DNA of 64,000 nt from contig CAWFUF010000008.1 in assembly GCA_963818775.1 (NCBI GenBank), positions 124,001 to 188,000 of the forward strand, in the 5' to 3' direction. Shown piece by piece: positions 42,003-52,524 of the stretch. Both the position numbers and the translations under genes were made by a program. The notes beneath the pieces are model-generated. The model made no database searches and was not told the DNA's origin. It was given only the letters and a program-made list of their open reading frames with translations. Position 1 is the stretch's first letter, and the number at the start of each line of letters is the position of its first letter. Source of the stretch: JAMXLO01 sp963818775. GTDB taxonomy: Bacteria; Pseudomonadota; Alphaproteobacteria; Acetobacterales; Acetobacteraceae.

Positions 42003-42242
42003 TTAGCGAAGTACCCGACGCCGACGTGTTTGTTGCGTCACCACCGAGTGCGACTGACAGCCTGCCGCGGCTCTGATCTGCCCTTCCATCAGTGCCCGCT
42101 GGTGGCCGTCAACCGTGCTTCGCCCATGGTAGTGCGGCTCTCCTGCCACACCAGGCAACAGGCGAACGATCAGGTAGGGACCAGGAGGAACGGCGAGCGA
42201 TCGCCCGACGACAAGATCGCCCAATGCGTAGCGGTGCGGCAT
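42003..42242 (-). CDS. Small conserved hypothetical protein
   Basis: This is a ~79-residue protein. The pattern YALGDLVVGRSLAVPPGPYLI then VRLLPGVAGEPHYHGRSTVDGH resembles a family of short alphaproteobacterial proteins that combine a GDLV start with a RLLP motif and a C-terminal HxR region. Function is unknown. Starts are GTG at 42257 or ATG at 42242; the latter is used as it begins with the conserved part. The end is basic (QQTRRRRVLR). Confidence 0.6.
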   Translation of the reverse strand: MPHRYALGDLVVGRSLAVPPGPYLIVRLLPGVAGEPHYHGRSTVDGHQRALMEGQIRAAAGCQSHSVVTQQTRRRRVLR

Positions 42243-42306
42243 GGCGTCGAGTCTCACGACATTACGTTAGTGTTACAATGATTCTTTGGATGCGAAGCTG
42301 CTGGCT

Positions 42307-42540
42307 TTAGGGACTAACTGGCCCACCGCCTGACGTGCTGTGCCCAGCCCGCGGCGGCTTCTTCATCACCACGAAACCGGCCAGCTCCAGGTAGCGCGCC
42401 AGGTGTTGCGCGGTGATGTGCGCTGCCAATTCGTCGGCATGTCTGAACCGCTTGCGCCCATCGAACGTCAAGGCAAAGGCGAGCGCGCGGCGGACATCAT
42501 CGGGATCGGCTGGGGCGAGCGCAGAGGGTTCGTCAGGCAT
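42307..42540 (-). CDS. Small conserved hypothetical protein
   Basis: This is a 77-residue protein without known function. The core VRRALAFALTFDGRKRFRHA and AAHITAQHLARYLELAGFVVMKKPP has the look of a widespread short alphaproteobacterial family that ends in GFVVMKRP-like motifs. It is mainly helical, with no signal peptide or membrane helix. It belongs to a patch of small unlinked genes between 41.6 and 42.9 kb. Confidence 0.65.
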   Translation of the reverse strand: MPDEPSALAPADPDDVRRALAFALTFDGRKRFRHADELAAHITAQHLARYLELAGFVVMKKPPRAGHSTSGGGPVSP

Positions 42541-42631
42541 GTCCCGACGCTAGGCCATGGGAACGAACAAAGCAAGAACATGGGAGCGACGCGGCTTGCC
42601 ACTCCGGCACTCATTCCTTCATGCTGGCGGC

Positions 42632-42901
42632 ATGCCAGACCACCGCTTTCGGACCCTCGAACGGCTGATCCGCCAAGCCAACCAGGCATCCTCCAGGAAG
42701 CCGAACTCGATCCAGATGCTGGCTGAGGTGATCCGCTTGGTCACCGAAGACGGCGCCGACCCCTACCTGGTCATCGGCGTTCTGGTGGAAGGCGCAGTCC
42801 ACACTGTCGCCAGACACATCCCGGCGGAACGACAGGCAGAGACGACCGAACAGCTCGGCCAGCTCCTGGTGGACCGACTGAAGGCGCGCGGCCTGGCGTA
42901 A
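42632..42901 (+). CDS. Hypothetical protein, 89 residues
   Basis: This small soluble protein has helix-rich sequence (LERLIRQANQASSRKPNSIQ, LVTEDGADPYLVIGVLVEGA, and RQAETTEQLGQLLVDRLKAR). No domain is recognised. The ATG at 42632 starts MPDHRFRTLERL. The frame is open upstream to 42557 but that part overlaps another gene's promoter. It faces the broken S1C gene, with 9 nt between stop codons. Confidence 0.6.
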   Translation: MPDHRFRTLERLIRQANQASSRKPNSIQMLAEVIRLVTEDGADPYLVIGVLVEGAVHTVARHIPAERQAETTEQLGQLLVDRLKARGLA

Positions 42902-42910
42902 GAGCTGAAG

Positions 42911-43886
42911 TCAGTGCAGCTTGGGGGACTTCAGAGAACTCGACCGATCGCGGGACCGCACCGTCAATGCCACCGGGCTCTTGTCGCGCATCAGCCGCAG
43001 CCTGACCTCCGCGCCAGCGCTCCCTGATGCCCAGACACGCCGCCAAAGGCCGGCCAGATCGCTGATTTCGTCACCGCCCACCGCCAGGATGCGGTCGCCC
43101 CTGCGAACACCTGCCTGCTCGGCCGGTCCGTCGTCTGCCAAGCCGCCCACCACGATCGAGTTCATCTGCTTCAGTGGCGTACATGCCCAGCCAGGGCCGC
43201 GCCGGCCGGTTCACGCGGCCGTAGCTCAGCAGGTCCTTCATGATCGGTGTCAGCAACCCGATCGGCACGACCATGTTCATGTCGAGCCGTTGTCCCTTGC
43301 CGTCACCCTGCTGAAGGATCAACGAGCCGATCCCCATCAGCTTGCCGTCGCTGCTCAGCAAACCGCCACCGCCCCAGAACGGATGCGCGGGCGCGGTAAA
43401 GATCGCATCGTCCAGCACATACTCCCAGTAACCGGCGAACTCCTGGCGTCCGACCACGCGGGTTTCGATCGCGTGATGCCGGCCGCCGCCGGCGGCGAAG
43501 ACCACTTGGTCGCCAACTTTCAGGCTGTCCGAATCGCCCATCTCCAGCGCCGGCAGGTCGAGCCTGCCCAGCGCCTGGACCAGGCCGAAGCCGCTCTCCT
43601 GGTCATACGCCAGCGCATGGCCGGGGATCGCCCGCCCGTCAGACGAGGTGATCCAGAGCGTCTCCGCCTCGGTGATCAGGTAGCCGATCGTAGCCACCAG
43701 ACCGCTCTCGCGGATCACAACGCCACTGCCCGCACGCTCGGTGCCGAGAGTCTCTGCGGTGAACGCGTCCGGCGGGACGTAGGTCTTCAGGCTGACGATT
43801 GCCCGGAGGGCCCGCTCCAGATCGAACGAATAGTCGCCCGCGTCCGGCTGGAGCTTGGGTGGGATTTCCCAATCCTGGTTCTTCAT
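42911..43886 (-). pseudogene. Frameshifted S1C-family serine-protease-like gene with PDZ domain
   Basis: The N-terminal part (43071-43886) is a trypsin-fold of the DegP/S1C type, and the C-terminal part (frame 42911-43165) is a PDZ domain (GGLADDGPAEQAGVRRGDRI). They are in different frames: after RPARPWLGMYAT the frame breaks, near 43165-43180, and one base change would rejoin them. Catalytic residues also look lost: the usual TAAHV is VATIGYLI and the usual GNSGGPL is PFWGGGGLL, so no active His or Ser is visible. It is likely a decayed or regulatory pseudoprotease. A sequencing error cannot be excluded. Confidence 0.8.
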
Positions 43887-43988
43887 GCCTCGACGTCTTC
43901 CCTGGTTCGAAGGCGGGGCGCTCATAGCGGCAATATCGGCGCTTTGGTCGCCCGTGGCCAGAGTTCAAAAGCGTGTTTCACGCGGTGC

Positions 43989-44318
43989 TCAGAACAGCCG
44001 GTCCGATGGTCCATACGGCACGATGATGTCCGATGGATCGGCCAGGTTAAGCATCGCGCGTGCCCGTTCATCGAGCGCATCGGCGTCGATGTGGCGTGAG
44101 CGAAGTCCGGCGACACGTCGCTCCCAGGCGTCGCGTTCGGCGCGCGCCTTGTCCTGGTCCGCCTGCGCCTGGGCGAGCAGCTCCTGTCGCTGCGCATAGG
44201 CCACCAGGCCATGATTGCCTTGCACCGCATTCCAGCCGAAGTAGCCGACCAAAGACAGGAAGATCACCGGTGCGACCGTTGCCTTCAGCCTGCGCTTCAC
44301 CTCACGTCCGAGTGCCAT
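43989..44318 (-). CDS. ftsB: Septum formation initiator (FtsB/DivIC family)
   Basis: This is a 109-residue bitopic cell-division protein. A short cytosolic N terminus (MALGREVKRRLKAT) is followed by one transmembrane helix (about residues 15-33, VAPVIFLSLVGYFGWNAV), then a coiled coil rich in Gln, Ala and Arg (LLAQAQADQDKARAERDAWE). The C terminus has DALDERARAMLNLADPSDII. FtsB links FtsL and FtsQ in the divisome. GGAGTGGTCG precedes the ATG at 44318. Confidence 0.88.
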   Translation of the reverse strand: MALGREVKRRLKATVAPVIFLSLVGYFGWNAVQGNHGLVAYAQRQELLAQAQADQDKARAERDAWERRVAGLRSRHIDADALDERARAMLNLADPSDIIVPYGPSDRLF

Positions 44319-44459
44319 CGACCACTCCAATTTCAACTCGTCATGCTACAGGATTCGCGTTCGGGCGTGAACGAGCGGTTTCCGTCTCACAGTGTGCAAC
44401 GATGTTTTGACCGGCGAGTTGTCGCCATCTCCTCGCCGCGGCAGGACCCAGGCTAAGCC

Positions 44460-45485
44460 ATGACGATCGAACAGCGTCGATCACTCCCGAGCGATACTCA
44501 AATCATCGCGACACACCACGGAAGCGGGACCGCATCTCCATCTGCCCTGATCGTCGCCGGTCCCACTGCAAGCGGCAAGTCAGCGCTGGCGATGGAGCTG
44601 GCTGAGCGATGCGGCGGCACGATCATCAACGCCGACGCCATGCAGGTGTATCGCGAGCTGCGCGTGCTCACGGCGCGACCCTCGATCGAGGAAGAACACC
44701 GCATCCCTCACGCGCTCTACGGCATCAGGCCCGCTGCCGAACCGGGCAGCGTGGCGTGGTGGCGTGAAGCGGCGCTGGCAGAGATGGATCGGGCGCGGGA
44801 TGCCAGGCGACTGCCGGTCCTGACAGGTGGCACCGGCCTCTACCTCGCCGGATTGACCCAGGGTCTCTCAGCCATTCCCGACCCGGGTCCTGCCGCGCGG
44901 GACGAAGCGCGGCGCCTGCTCAAGGACATCGGACCCGCCGCCCTTCATACCCGCCTTGCGGAGGCGGACCCCGAGGCCGCTGCCCGCCTGCGCCCGACTG
45001 ACAGTCAGCGTATTGCCCGTGCCTGGGAGATTTGGCGGGGTACCGGCAGAAGCCTCACCTCTTGGCAGGCGCTTGCCGGTCAGCCGGCGCCCTGGCGTTT
45101 CGCCGCCCTTCTGATCGATCCGCCGCGGACCGAACTGCGTGCGGCGATCGCCGCTCGGCTCACGCGAATGCTGGCCGAAGGCGCCATGGAAGAGGTTCGG
45201 GCACTGCTGGCGCTGGGCTTGGACCCGGCGCTGCCGGCAATGCGGGCGCACGGCATACCCGAGCTGGCCAACTATCTACGCGGCGACTTCACGCTCCCCG
45301 AGGCCGCGAGGCGGATCGAACTGGTGACCGGCCAGTACACCAAGCGGCAGGCGACATGGTTCCGCCACCATCAACTTGCCGAGCCGCCACGCGTGCATAC
45401 GATCCATGCGCGATTTGCGGCTGGAGAGCAACTTTCGGAAAGGAACGTTCAGGATATCTTGGCATTTATTGAGCGTATGGGTTGA
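44460..45485 (+). CDS. miaA: tRNA dimethylallyltransferase
   Basis: MiaA adds an isopentenyl group to A37 of tRNAs reading UNN codons. The 341-residue enzyme has the P-loop IVAGPTASGKSALAMELAE, INADAMQVYRELRVLTARPS, LPVLTGGTGLYLAGLTQGL and the C-terminal QYTKRQATWFRHH. About 25 extra residues precede the P-loop, so a later start is possible. It precedes ilvB by 55 nt. Confidence 0.95.
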   Translation: MTIEQRRSLPSDTQIIATHHGSGTASPSALIVAGPTASGKSALAMELAERCGGTIINADAMQVYRELRVLTARPSIEEEHRIPHALYGIRPAAEPGSVAWWREAALAEMDRARDARRLPVLTGGTGLYLAGLTQGLSAIPDPGPAARDEARRLLKDIGPAALHTRLAEADPEAAARLRPTDSQRIARAWEIWRGTGRSLTSWQALAGQPAPWRFAALLIDPPRTELRAAIAARLTRMLAEGAMEEVRALLALGLDPALPAMRAHGIPELANYLRGDFTLPEAARRIELVTGQYTKRQATWFRHHQLAEPPRVHTIHARFAAGEQLSERNVQDILAFIERMG

Positions 45486-45540
45486 CGCACCGCACCATCC
45501 AGCCTATCGGTTCGCCCCCGCTATCACCCGGAGCACGACC

Positions 45541-47319
<1,779 letters not shown>

Positions 47320-47394
47320 GCCGCTGCGCCGCCCGCGTGCATCGGCGGCGCCCTTTGCCGCCCGATCCCTGTTGCCGTCACCAAAGTTGTCAAC

Positions 47395-47904
47395 ATGCCC
47401 GACACCACACTGCGCACTGCGACGATCTCGGTCCTGGTGGAGAACGAGCCGGGCATCCTTGCCCGCGTCGTTGGCCTGTTCTCAGGCCGCGGCTACAACA
47501 TCGACAGCCTTACCGTGGCGGCGGTCGAAAGTGGTGGGGAGCGCTCGCGCATCAACATCGTAACCTCCGGCACGGAGATGGTGATCGAGCAGATCAAGGC
47601 GCAGCTCGACCGGCTGGTGCCGGTGCATCGCGTCGCGGATCTCACGCGCGAAGGTCCGCACATCGCGCGCGAGATGGCGCTGATCAAGGTGGTCGGCACG
47701 GGAGAAAAGCGCGTCGAGGCACTGCGCATCGCCGATGCCTTCCGCGCGCGGGTGATCGACGCGACGCACGAGAGCTTCGTGTTCGAACTCACCGGCGGCA
47801 CCGACAAGCTCGACGCCTTCATCGACCTGATGCGGCATCTCGGACTGGCCGAGGTGTCACGTACCGGCGTGGCCGCGATAGCGCGCGGGGTGCGAACGAT
47901 CTAG
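47395..47904 (+). CDS. ilvN: Acetolactate synthase small (regulatory) subunit
   Basis: This is the regulatory subunit that binds valine and activates the large subunit. The 169-residue protein has an N-terminal ACT domain (ISVLVENEPGILARVVGLFSG, GYNIDSLTVAAVESG) and the ALS_ss C-terminal domain (MALIKVVGTGEKRVEALRIA and THESFVFELTGGTDKLDAFI). It follows ilvB after 75 nt. Confidence 0.95.
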   Translation: MPDTTLRTATISVLVENEPGILARVVGLFSGRGYNIDSLTVAAVESGGERSRINIVTSGTEMVIEQIKAQLDRLVPVHRVADLTREGPHIAREMALIKVVGTGEKRVEALRIADAFRARVIDATHESFVFELTGGTDKLDAFIDLMRHLGLAEVSRTGVAAIARGVRTI

Positions 47905-47913
47905 GGTGAACAT

Positions 47914-48011
47914 GTCATTGCGAGGAGCGCAGCGACGAAGCAATCTCGGTCAGGTTTGTGCGCGCAATGCGTTACCGAGATTGCTTCGTCGCTCCTCTCC
48001 CTCGCAATGAC
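47914..48011. repeat. 98-bp palindromic element, family B
   Basis: The arms GTCATTGCGAGGAG..CGACGAAGCAATCTCGGT and its complement (ACCGAGATTGCTTCGTCG..CTCGCAATGAC) fold into a long hairpin with a ~25-nt loop. It lies between ilvN and ilvC, 20 nt before the ilvC start. The motif CATTGCGAGGAGCGNAGCGACGAAGCAATC is a type seen in many bacterial genomes. Another copy is at 56707-56825 and decayed pieces at 36694-36910. Confidence 0.85.
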
Positions 48012-48031
48012 GCGGGAAAGGAGCGACTGAG

Positions 48032-49051
48032 ATGCGCGTTTACTACGACCGAGACGCCGATGTGAACCTGATCAAGGGCAAGCGCGTCGCCATCATCGGC
48101 TATGGCAGCCAGGGCCACGCGCACGCCAACAATCTGAAGGAAAGCGGGGTGAAGGACGTCGTCGTCGGTCTGCGGCCAAAGTCGGGCGGCGTCGCCAAGG
48201 CCGAGGCCGCTGGCCTGAAGGTGATGGACCCGGCCGATTGTGCGAAGTCCGCTGACGTGGTGATGGTGCTGACGCCGGACGAGGGCCAGGGTGATCTGTA
48301 CCGGGAAAAACTCGGCCCGAACATGAAGAGCGGCGCCGCACTGGCGTTCGCGCACGGGCTCAACGTGCATTTCAATCTGCTCGATCCGCGCCCCGACATC
48401 GATGTGTTCATGATCGCGCCGAAAGGTCCTGGTCACACGGTGCGCAGCGAGTATCAGCGCGGTGGTGGCGTGCCGTGCCTCGTCGCAGTGGCGCAGAACC
48501 CGTCCGGCAACGCGATGGAGGTGGCACTGTCCTACGCCAGCGCGATCGGTGGCGGCCGCGCAGGCATCATCGAGACGACGTTCAAGGAGGAATGTGAGAC
48601 CGACCTGTTCGGTGAACAGACGGTCCTGTGCGGCGGTCTCGTCGAGCTGATGAAGGCCGGCTACGAGACATTGGTTGAAGCCGGCTACGCGCCCGAGATG
48701 GCGTATTTCGAGTGCGTGCACGAGGTGAAGCTGATCGTCGATCTGGTGTATGAGGGCGGCATCGCCAACATGAACTATTCGGTCAGCAACACGGCCGAAT
48801 ACGGCGAATACGTGTCCGGACCGCGCATCGTCAATGATGCGACCAAGGCAGAGATGAAGCGCGTTCTGGACGACATCCAGTCAGGCAAGTTCGCGCGCGA
48901 CTGGATGCTGGAGAACAAGGTGAACCAGACCAGCTTCAAGGCGATGCGCCGGCGTCTGTCCGAGCATCCGATCGAACAGGTGGGCGAAAAGCTGCGGGCG
49001 ATGATGCCGTGGATCGCCAAGAACGCGTTGGTGGACCGGTCGCGCAACTGA
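48032..49051 (+). CDS. ilvC: Ketol-acid reductoisomerase (class I)
   Basis: IlvC isomerises and reduces acetolactate to dihydroxyisovalerate with NADPH. The 339-residue length marks the short class I form. The Rossmann motif GYGSQGHAHANNLKESG and the NADPH loop GLRPKSGG occur at the N terminus. The catalytic domain has IETTFKEECETDLFGEQTVL with acidic metal ligands and YFECVHEVKLIVDLVYEGG. AAAGGAGCGACTGAG precedes the ATG. The repeat just upstream may affect its expression relative to ilvBN. Confidence 0.96.
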   Translation: MRVYYDRDADVNLIKGKRVAIIGYGSQGHAHANNLKESGVKDVVVGLRPKSGGVAKAEAAGLKVMDPADCAKSADVVMVLTPDEGQGDLYREKLGPNMKSGAALAFAHGLNVHFNLLDPRPDIDVFMIAPKGPGHTVRSEYQRGGGVPCLVAVAQNPSGNAMEVALSYASAIGGGRAGIIETTFKEECETDLFGEQTVLCGGLVELMKAGYETLVEAGYAPEMAYFECVHEVKLIVDLVYEGGIANMNYSVSNTAEYGEYVSGPRIVNDATKAEMKRVLDDIQSGKFARDWMLENKVNQTSFKAMRRRLSEHPIEQVGEKLRAMMPWIAKNALVDRSRN

Positions 49052-49056
49052 CGGGT

Positions 49057-50016
49057 GTGCTGACCGCATTCACCTGTCAGGGCGGAGCGCTCCGGCGCTG
49101 TTCGGAGCCGCTCGCCAGTGCGGAGTGGATCGATCTGCTCGAACCGACGCAGGATGAGATCGAGCGTGTCTCGCGCGAAACCGGCCTCGCGATCCCCAGC
49201 GAGGCCGACATCAACGAGATCGAAAGTTCCAGCCGCCTCGCTACGCGCGACGGCGTGCTTTATCTCAGCATGCCGATGGTCAGCCGACCGGAAACCGAGC
49301 CGCGATCGGTTTCGGTCGGTTTTGTCCTCTCGCCCGAGCGCCTGATCACCGTCCGCTTCGCACCGAGCAGACTGTTCGACCACTTCATGGTGCAACCTGA
49401 TCCAACAGCGCGCAGCAGCTCGCATGTGCTGGTCGCGCTGCTGGAGGTGATCGTCGATCGCCAGGCCAATTCGCTCGAACAGGTAAAGGCGGAGCTTGAA
49501 ATGCTCTCCCATCGCATCTTCTCCGATGACATGGCGGCGGCCAGCGGTCGCAAGCGCGAGGACGCCTTGCTGCGTGGCTCACTCGTCACGCTGGGCCGCG
49601 TCGGCGACCTCATATCGCATATCCGCGAAAGCCAGGTGGGCGCCGGGCGCATCGTGCCCTACGTGGAGACGGCAGCCGAAGCGTGGTTCCCGAAGGAACT
49701 GAAGCCGCGGTTGCACACGCTGCAGCGCGACATCTCTTCGCTGAATGATTTCGACACGCACCTCAACGACAAGCTGCAGTTCCTGCTGGACGCGACACTC
49801 GGCTTCATCAACATCGCGCAGAACAATGTGATGAAGGTGCTGACGGTCGTCTCTGTCGTCGGCATTCCGCCCGTGCTGGTGGCTGGCATTTACGGAATGA
49901 ACTTCAAGAACATGCCGGAATACGACTGGTCGTGGGGCTATGCCTGGGGCCTCGGCTTGATCATCGTGACGGGCCTTGTCCCGCTCGCCATCTTCAGGTG
50001 GCGCAACTGGGTCTAG
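49057..50016 (+). CDS. corA: CorA-family magnesium/divalent-metal transporter
   Basis: This is a 319-residue channel-like transporter. The large N-terminal cytosolic domain ends in a long helix (AELEMLSHRIFSDDMAAASG..), followed by two C-terminal transmembrane helices. The signature GMN lies in YGMNFKNMPEYDWSWGY between the helices. The GTG at 49057 is 5 nt after the ilvC stop. Longer upstream starts overlap ilvC with no similarity. Distant co-transcription with ilvC is likely. Confidence 0.9.
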   Translation: MLTAFTCQGGALRRCSEPLASAEWIDLLEPTQDEIERVSRETGLAIPSEADINEIESSSRLATRDGVLYLSMPMVSRPETEPRSVSVGFVLSPERLITVRFAPSRLFDHFMVQPDPTARSSSHVLVALLEVIVDRQANSLEQVKAELEMLSHRIFSDDMAAASGRKREDALLRGSLVTLGRVGDLISHIRESQVGAGRIVPYVETAAEAWFPKELKPRLHTLQRDISSLNDFDTHLNDKLQFLLDATLGFINIAQNNVMKVLTVVSVVGIPPVLVAGIYGMNFKNMPEYDWSWGYAWGLGLIIVTGLVPLAIFRWRNWV

Positions 50017-50027
50017 GGAGGCTAATC

Positions 50028-50546
50028 GTGCAGCGCATCGAGGTTCGCGAAGCCGACATCACAAAGCTGGCGGTCGATGCAATTGTGAATGCGGCCAACC
50101 AATCACTGCTGGGCGGCGGCGGTGTCGATGGCGCGATCCACCGCGCAGCGGGCCCGGAGTTGCTGGCGGAGTGCCGCACGCTCGGCGGCTGTCCGACGGG
50201 ACAGGCGAAGATCACCAAGGGCTACCGTCTGCCGACGAAATTCGTGATCCACGCGGTGGGACCGCGCTATCGCAACGGCACACACGGCGAACCGGAGCTG
50301 CTGGCGAGCTGCTATGCGGAGAGTCTGAATCTGGCGGTGGCGAACGGCGTACGATCGATCGCGTTTCCAGCGATCAGTTGCGGGATTTATGGGTATCCGA
50401 TCGCTGACGCGGCGCGGATCGCCGTGCGGACCGTGGCAGGGTTCGTGGCAGGCAATGCATCGATTGAACGCATTGTGCTGGCTTGCTTCGGGCGCGATGT
50501 GCTGGAGGCGTATCAGCTTGCGCTTCGGGACGTGCGGCCGGAGTGA
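50028..50546 (+). CDS. Macrodomain protein, O-acetyl-ADP-ribose deacetylase-like
   Basis: This is a 172-residue macrodomain of the YmdB type, which hydrolyses O-acetyl-ADP-ribose or removes ADP-ribose. Motifs: VDAIVNAANQSLLGGGGVDG, GGCPTGQAKITKGY, FVIHAVGPRY and FPAISCGIYGYP. The GTG at 50028 is preceded by AGGGAGG. The protein starts 11 nt after corA, so the two are probably co-transcribed. Confidence 0.93.
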   Translation: MQRIEVREADITKLAVDAIVNAANQSLLGGGGVDGAIHRAAGPELLAECRTLGGCPTGQAKITKGYRLPTKFVIHAVGPRYRNGTHGEPELLASCYAESLNLAVANGVRSIAFPAISCGIYGYPIADAARIAVRTVAGFVAGNASIERIVLACFGRDVLEAYQLALRDVRPE

Positions 50547-50549
50547 CGG

Positions 50550-50569
50550 CCCCTCCCGCCAGGGGGAGG
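50550..50569. repeat. Intergenic G/C hairpin, family A variant
   Basis: A short hairpin CCCCTCC / GGGGGAGG around loop CGCCA immediately after the macrodomain stop (50546). It fits the G/C hairpin family and may act as the 3' end of the corA-macrodomain transcript. Confidence 0.5.
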
Positions 50570-50615
50570 AGGAGTATAGTACCCTCCGCTCAGTCTCAGA
50601 GGAAGCACGCGAAGG

Positions 50616-51710
50616 CTAACGCAAGGTCGGTTTATCCAGCATATCCCAGCCATAAGCGCGCGCCACCCGATCGAGAATTTCCTGCGCGACGGACTGTCCG
50701 TTGTCACCGTTCGTCATCACGACCAAGCCATAACCCTTGGCACGATGCGCGGTTGACAGGCAACGAAATCCCCAATTGCTGCCGCCATGTTCGAAATACC
50801 AGCCCTCGCCCTTTCGCGAGATCGAAAAGCCGACGGCGTAAGAACCGATGCCCACTGGCGTCATCATCTCCTGCATCGTGGCGCGGGTAAGCACCGAACT
50901 CGACTGCCCGGCCATTGTTCGCTGAACTTCGATCATGAACTTCGCAAGATCTGTCGGAGTGGTCCACAATCCGGCCGCTGCCTGTTCAGGGTAAACGTGC
51001 CACCGCGCGCCCATGCCTTTTCCGAGCCAATTGTGGCCTCGCGCAGCAAGTCTCTCTCGATCGGCGGCCAGAGGTTGTTCAAAGGTGCTGCTGGTCATGC
51101 CGATCGGGCTGAGAACCCAGTTCTGCATGATGTCCGTGAAAGATCGCCCAACCGCATCCGTGAGCGCGAGCTGCTGGATCATGACGCCCCACCGGAATAT
51201 TGGGCGGCGAAGAGGGGCGGGCGGACCAGTCGAACCGGGCCGACATTGGACGGTGGCTGACCGTCAAAATTGCTGCACCGTCGGAAGAGGCGCTCCAGGT
51301 TCGTAGCCGGGGAACCCCAAGCCGTCTCCGGTGCCGGATGTGTGGCTCATGAGTGTTCGCGGCGTTACGGGTGGACGGCCCTTGAAAGGCGCGTCCGGCA
51401 GGCTCCAGGAGGTCAAGATGGTGTTGACGTCCTGGTCGAGACCGAATGACCCGTTTTCAACGGCTTTGAGCGACGCCATCGCTGCGACTGGCTTGCTCGT
51501 GGATGCAGCCTGATACAGCGTTTCATTCGTGGCGGGGGCGCCGGTTTCTACGTCAGCCACTCCCCAGGACATTGCCCAGTCAACCGCAAAATCGTGAATC
51601 ACAGCGACACTCAGTCCGGGCACGTGATAGTAAGCCATCACCTCCGGGATCGTGAGTGAGTCGGCGCCTTGGCGATTAGGTAACTGACGACCTTCAACTT
51701 CTGCGATCAT
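50616..51710 (-). pseudogene. Broken class C beta-lactamase-like serine hydrolase
   Basis: An S12-type hydrolase interrupted by frame changes. The N-terminal part (51264-51710) has VIHDFAVDWAMSWGVADVE and the SxxK site ASTSKPVAAMASL, ending at a stop after LPTVQQF. The C-terminal part (50616-51182) has MIQQLALTDAVGRSF and the HxG-like FEHGGSNWGF. Between them a third frame reads DGQPPSNVGPVRLVRPPLF then AAQYSGG, which holds the expected YxN-like tyrosine. An extra T in a TTTT run and a missing G in a GGGG run, about 80 nt apart, would explain it. Both parts are in the same frame, as +1 and -1 cancel. There is no signal peptide, and a stop precedes the first ATG. Sequencing error is possible. 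Confidence 0.8.
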
Positions 51711-51716
51711 CTAGGG

Positions 51717-51863
51717 ACTGTTTCCGAGCGTGCCTCTGCTGACGGCGCCTATGCGGCCGAGCGCGTCGCCGACGCCGCCTGCATTGCCATCGAGTCCGCG
51801 ACAGCCTTCCTCTATGCCGCTTCCGCCATGCTGCTGATCAGGCGCATGGCTCGTTGCACATGA
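51717..51863 (+). pseudogene. Probable transposase C-terminal remnant
   Basis: An open stretch without a start codon reads AYAAERVADAACIAIESATA then FLYAASAMLLIRRMARCT and a stop. The final part recalls the C terminus of IS5-type transposases. It begins directly next to GGGACTGTTTCCGAG, which looks like an insertion-sequence end. The remnant abuts the 5' end of the broken hydrolase, so a transposition event may have removed that gene's start. The match is by pattern only. Confidence 0.35.
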
Positions 51864-51880
51864 GTTCAGAGTGAGACTTC

Positions 51881-52510
51881 TCAGTAGATCGTCGCCTTCA
51901 GCCGTTCAGGATATGCCGCGTCGTACTCGGCCCCGCCCACGCGCCCGCGCGTGATGTCCGCCAGGATCGTGCCGGAGCTTGGCAGGCTTCGACGCTCGAC
52001 ATGTTTCGCCGGGTTCCAGAGGTCCGACCGCACCAGCGCCTTCGGACACTGGAAATACACCCGCTCGACATGCACCACGATTACTGAACGCGGCAGCTTG
52101 CCCTGCGCCGGAAACCGTTGCAGCAGCGCCGGGTCGACGGAGATCTCCGCCTGCCCGTTCACCCGCAGTGTCTCGCCGACCCCCGGGATCATGAACAGCA
52201 GCGCAATGCGCGGATCGCCGATCAGGTTATTCAGGCTGTCGGCGCGATTGTTGCCACGCCGGTCAGGGATCAGCAGCGTCCGCTCATCCTCCACCACGAC
52301 GAAGCCCGCCGGATCGCCGCGCGGCGACACGTCGAGACCCTCCGGACCGCTGGTCGCCATCACCATGAATGGCGAAGCCTCGATCATCGCGCGATAATGC
52401 GGATGCACATAGTCGATCTCCTTGGCGATCGCGCCCTCCGGCGGTTCGCCATAGAGTTCGCGCAGCGCCGCCGTGTCCGTCAGCAGGACTTTGTCATGCA
52501 CACCGTCCAT
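51881..52510 (-). CDS. PPOX-type FMN-dependent flavoprotein (pyridoxamine 5'-phosphate oxidase-like)
   Basis: This is a 209-residue split-barrel protein of the pyridoxamine-oxidase-like family. Conserved parts are FMVMATSGPEGLDVSPRGDP, LLIPDRRGNNRADSLNNLIG and IALLFMIPGVGETLRVNGQA; the C-terminal LPRSVIVVHVERVYFQCPKA is typical of the MSMEG_1061-like subfamily. The family binds FMN or F420-like cofactors and reduces small molecules; the substrate is unknown. It diverges from the CobW gene with only 14 nt between starts. Confidence 0.88.
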   Translation of the reverse strand: MDGVHDKVLLTDTAALRELYGEPPEGAIAKEIDYVHPHYRAMIEASPFMVMATSGPEGLDVSPRGDPAGFVVVEDERTLLIPDRRGNNRADSLNNLIGDPRIALLFMIPGVGETLRVNGQAEISVDPALLQRFPAQGKLPRSVIVVHVERVYFQCPKALVRSDLWNPAKHVERRSLPSSGTILADITRGRVGGAEYDAAYPERLKATIY

Positions 52511-52524
52511 CGTCGCCTCACGCC

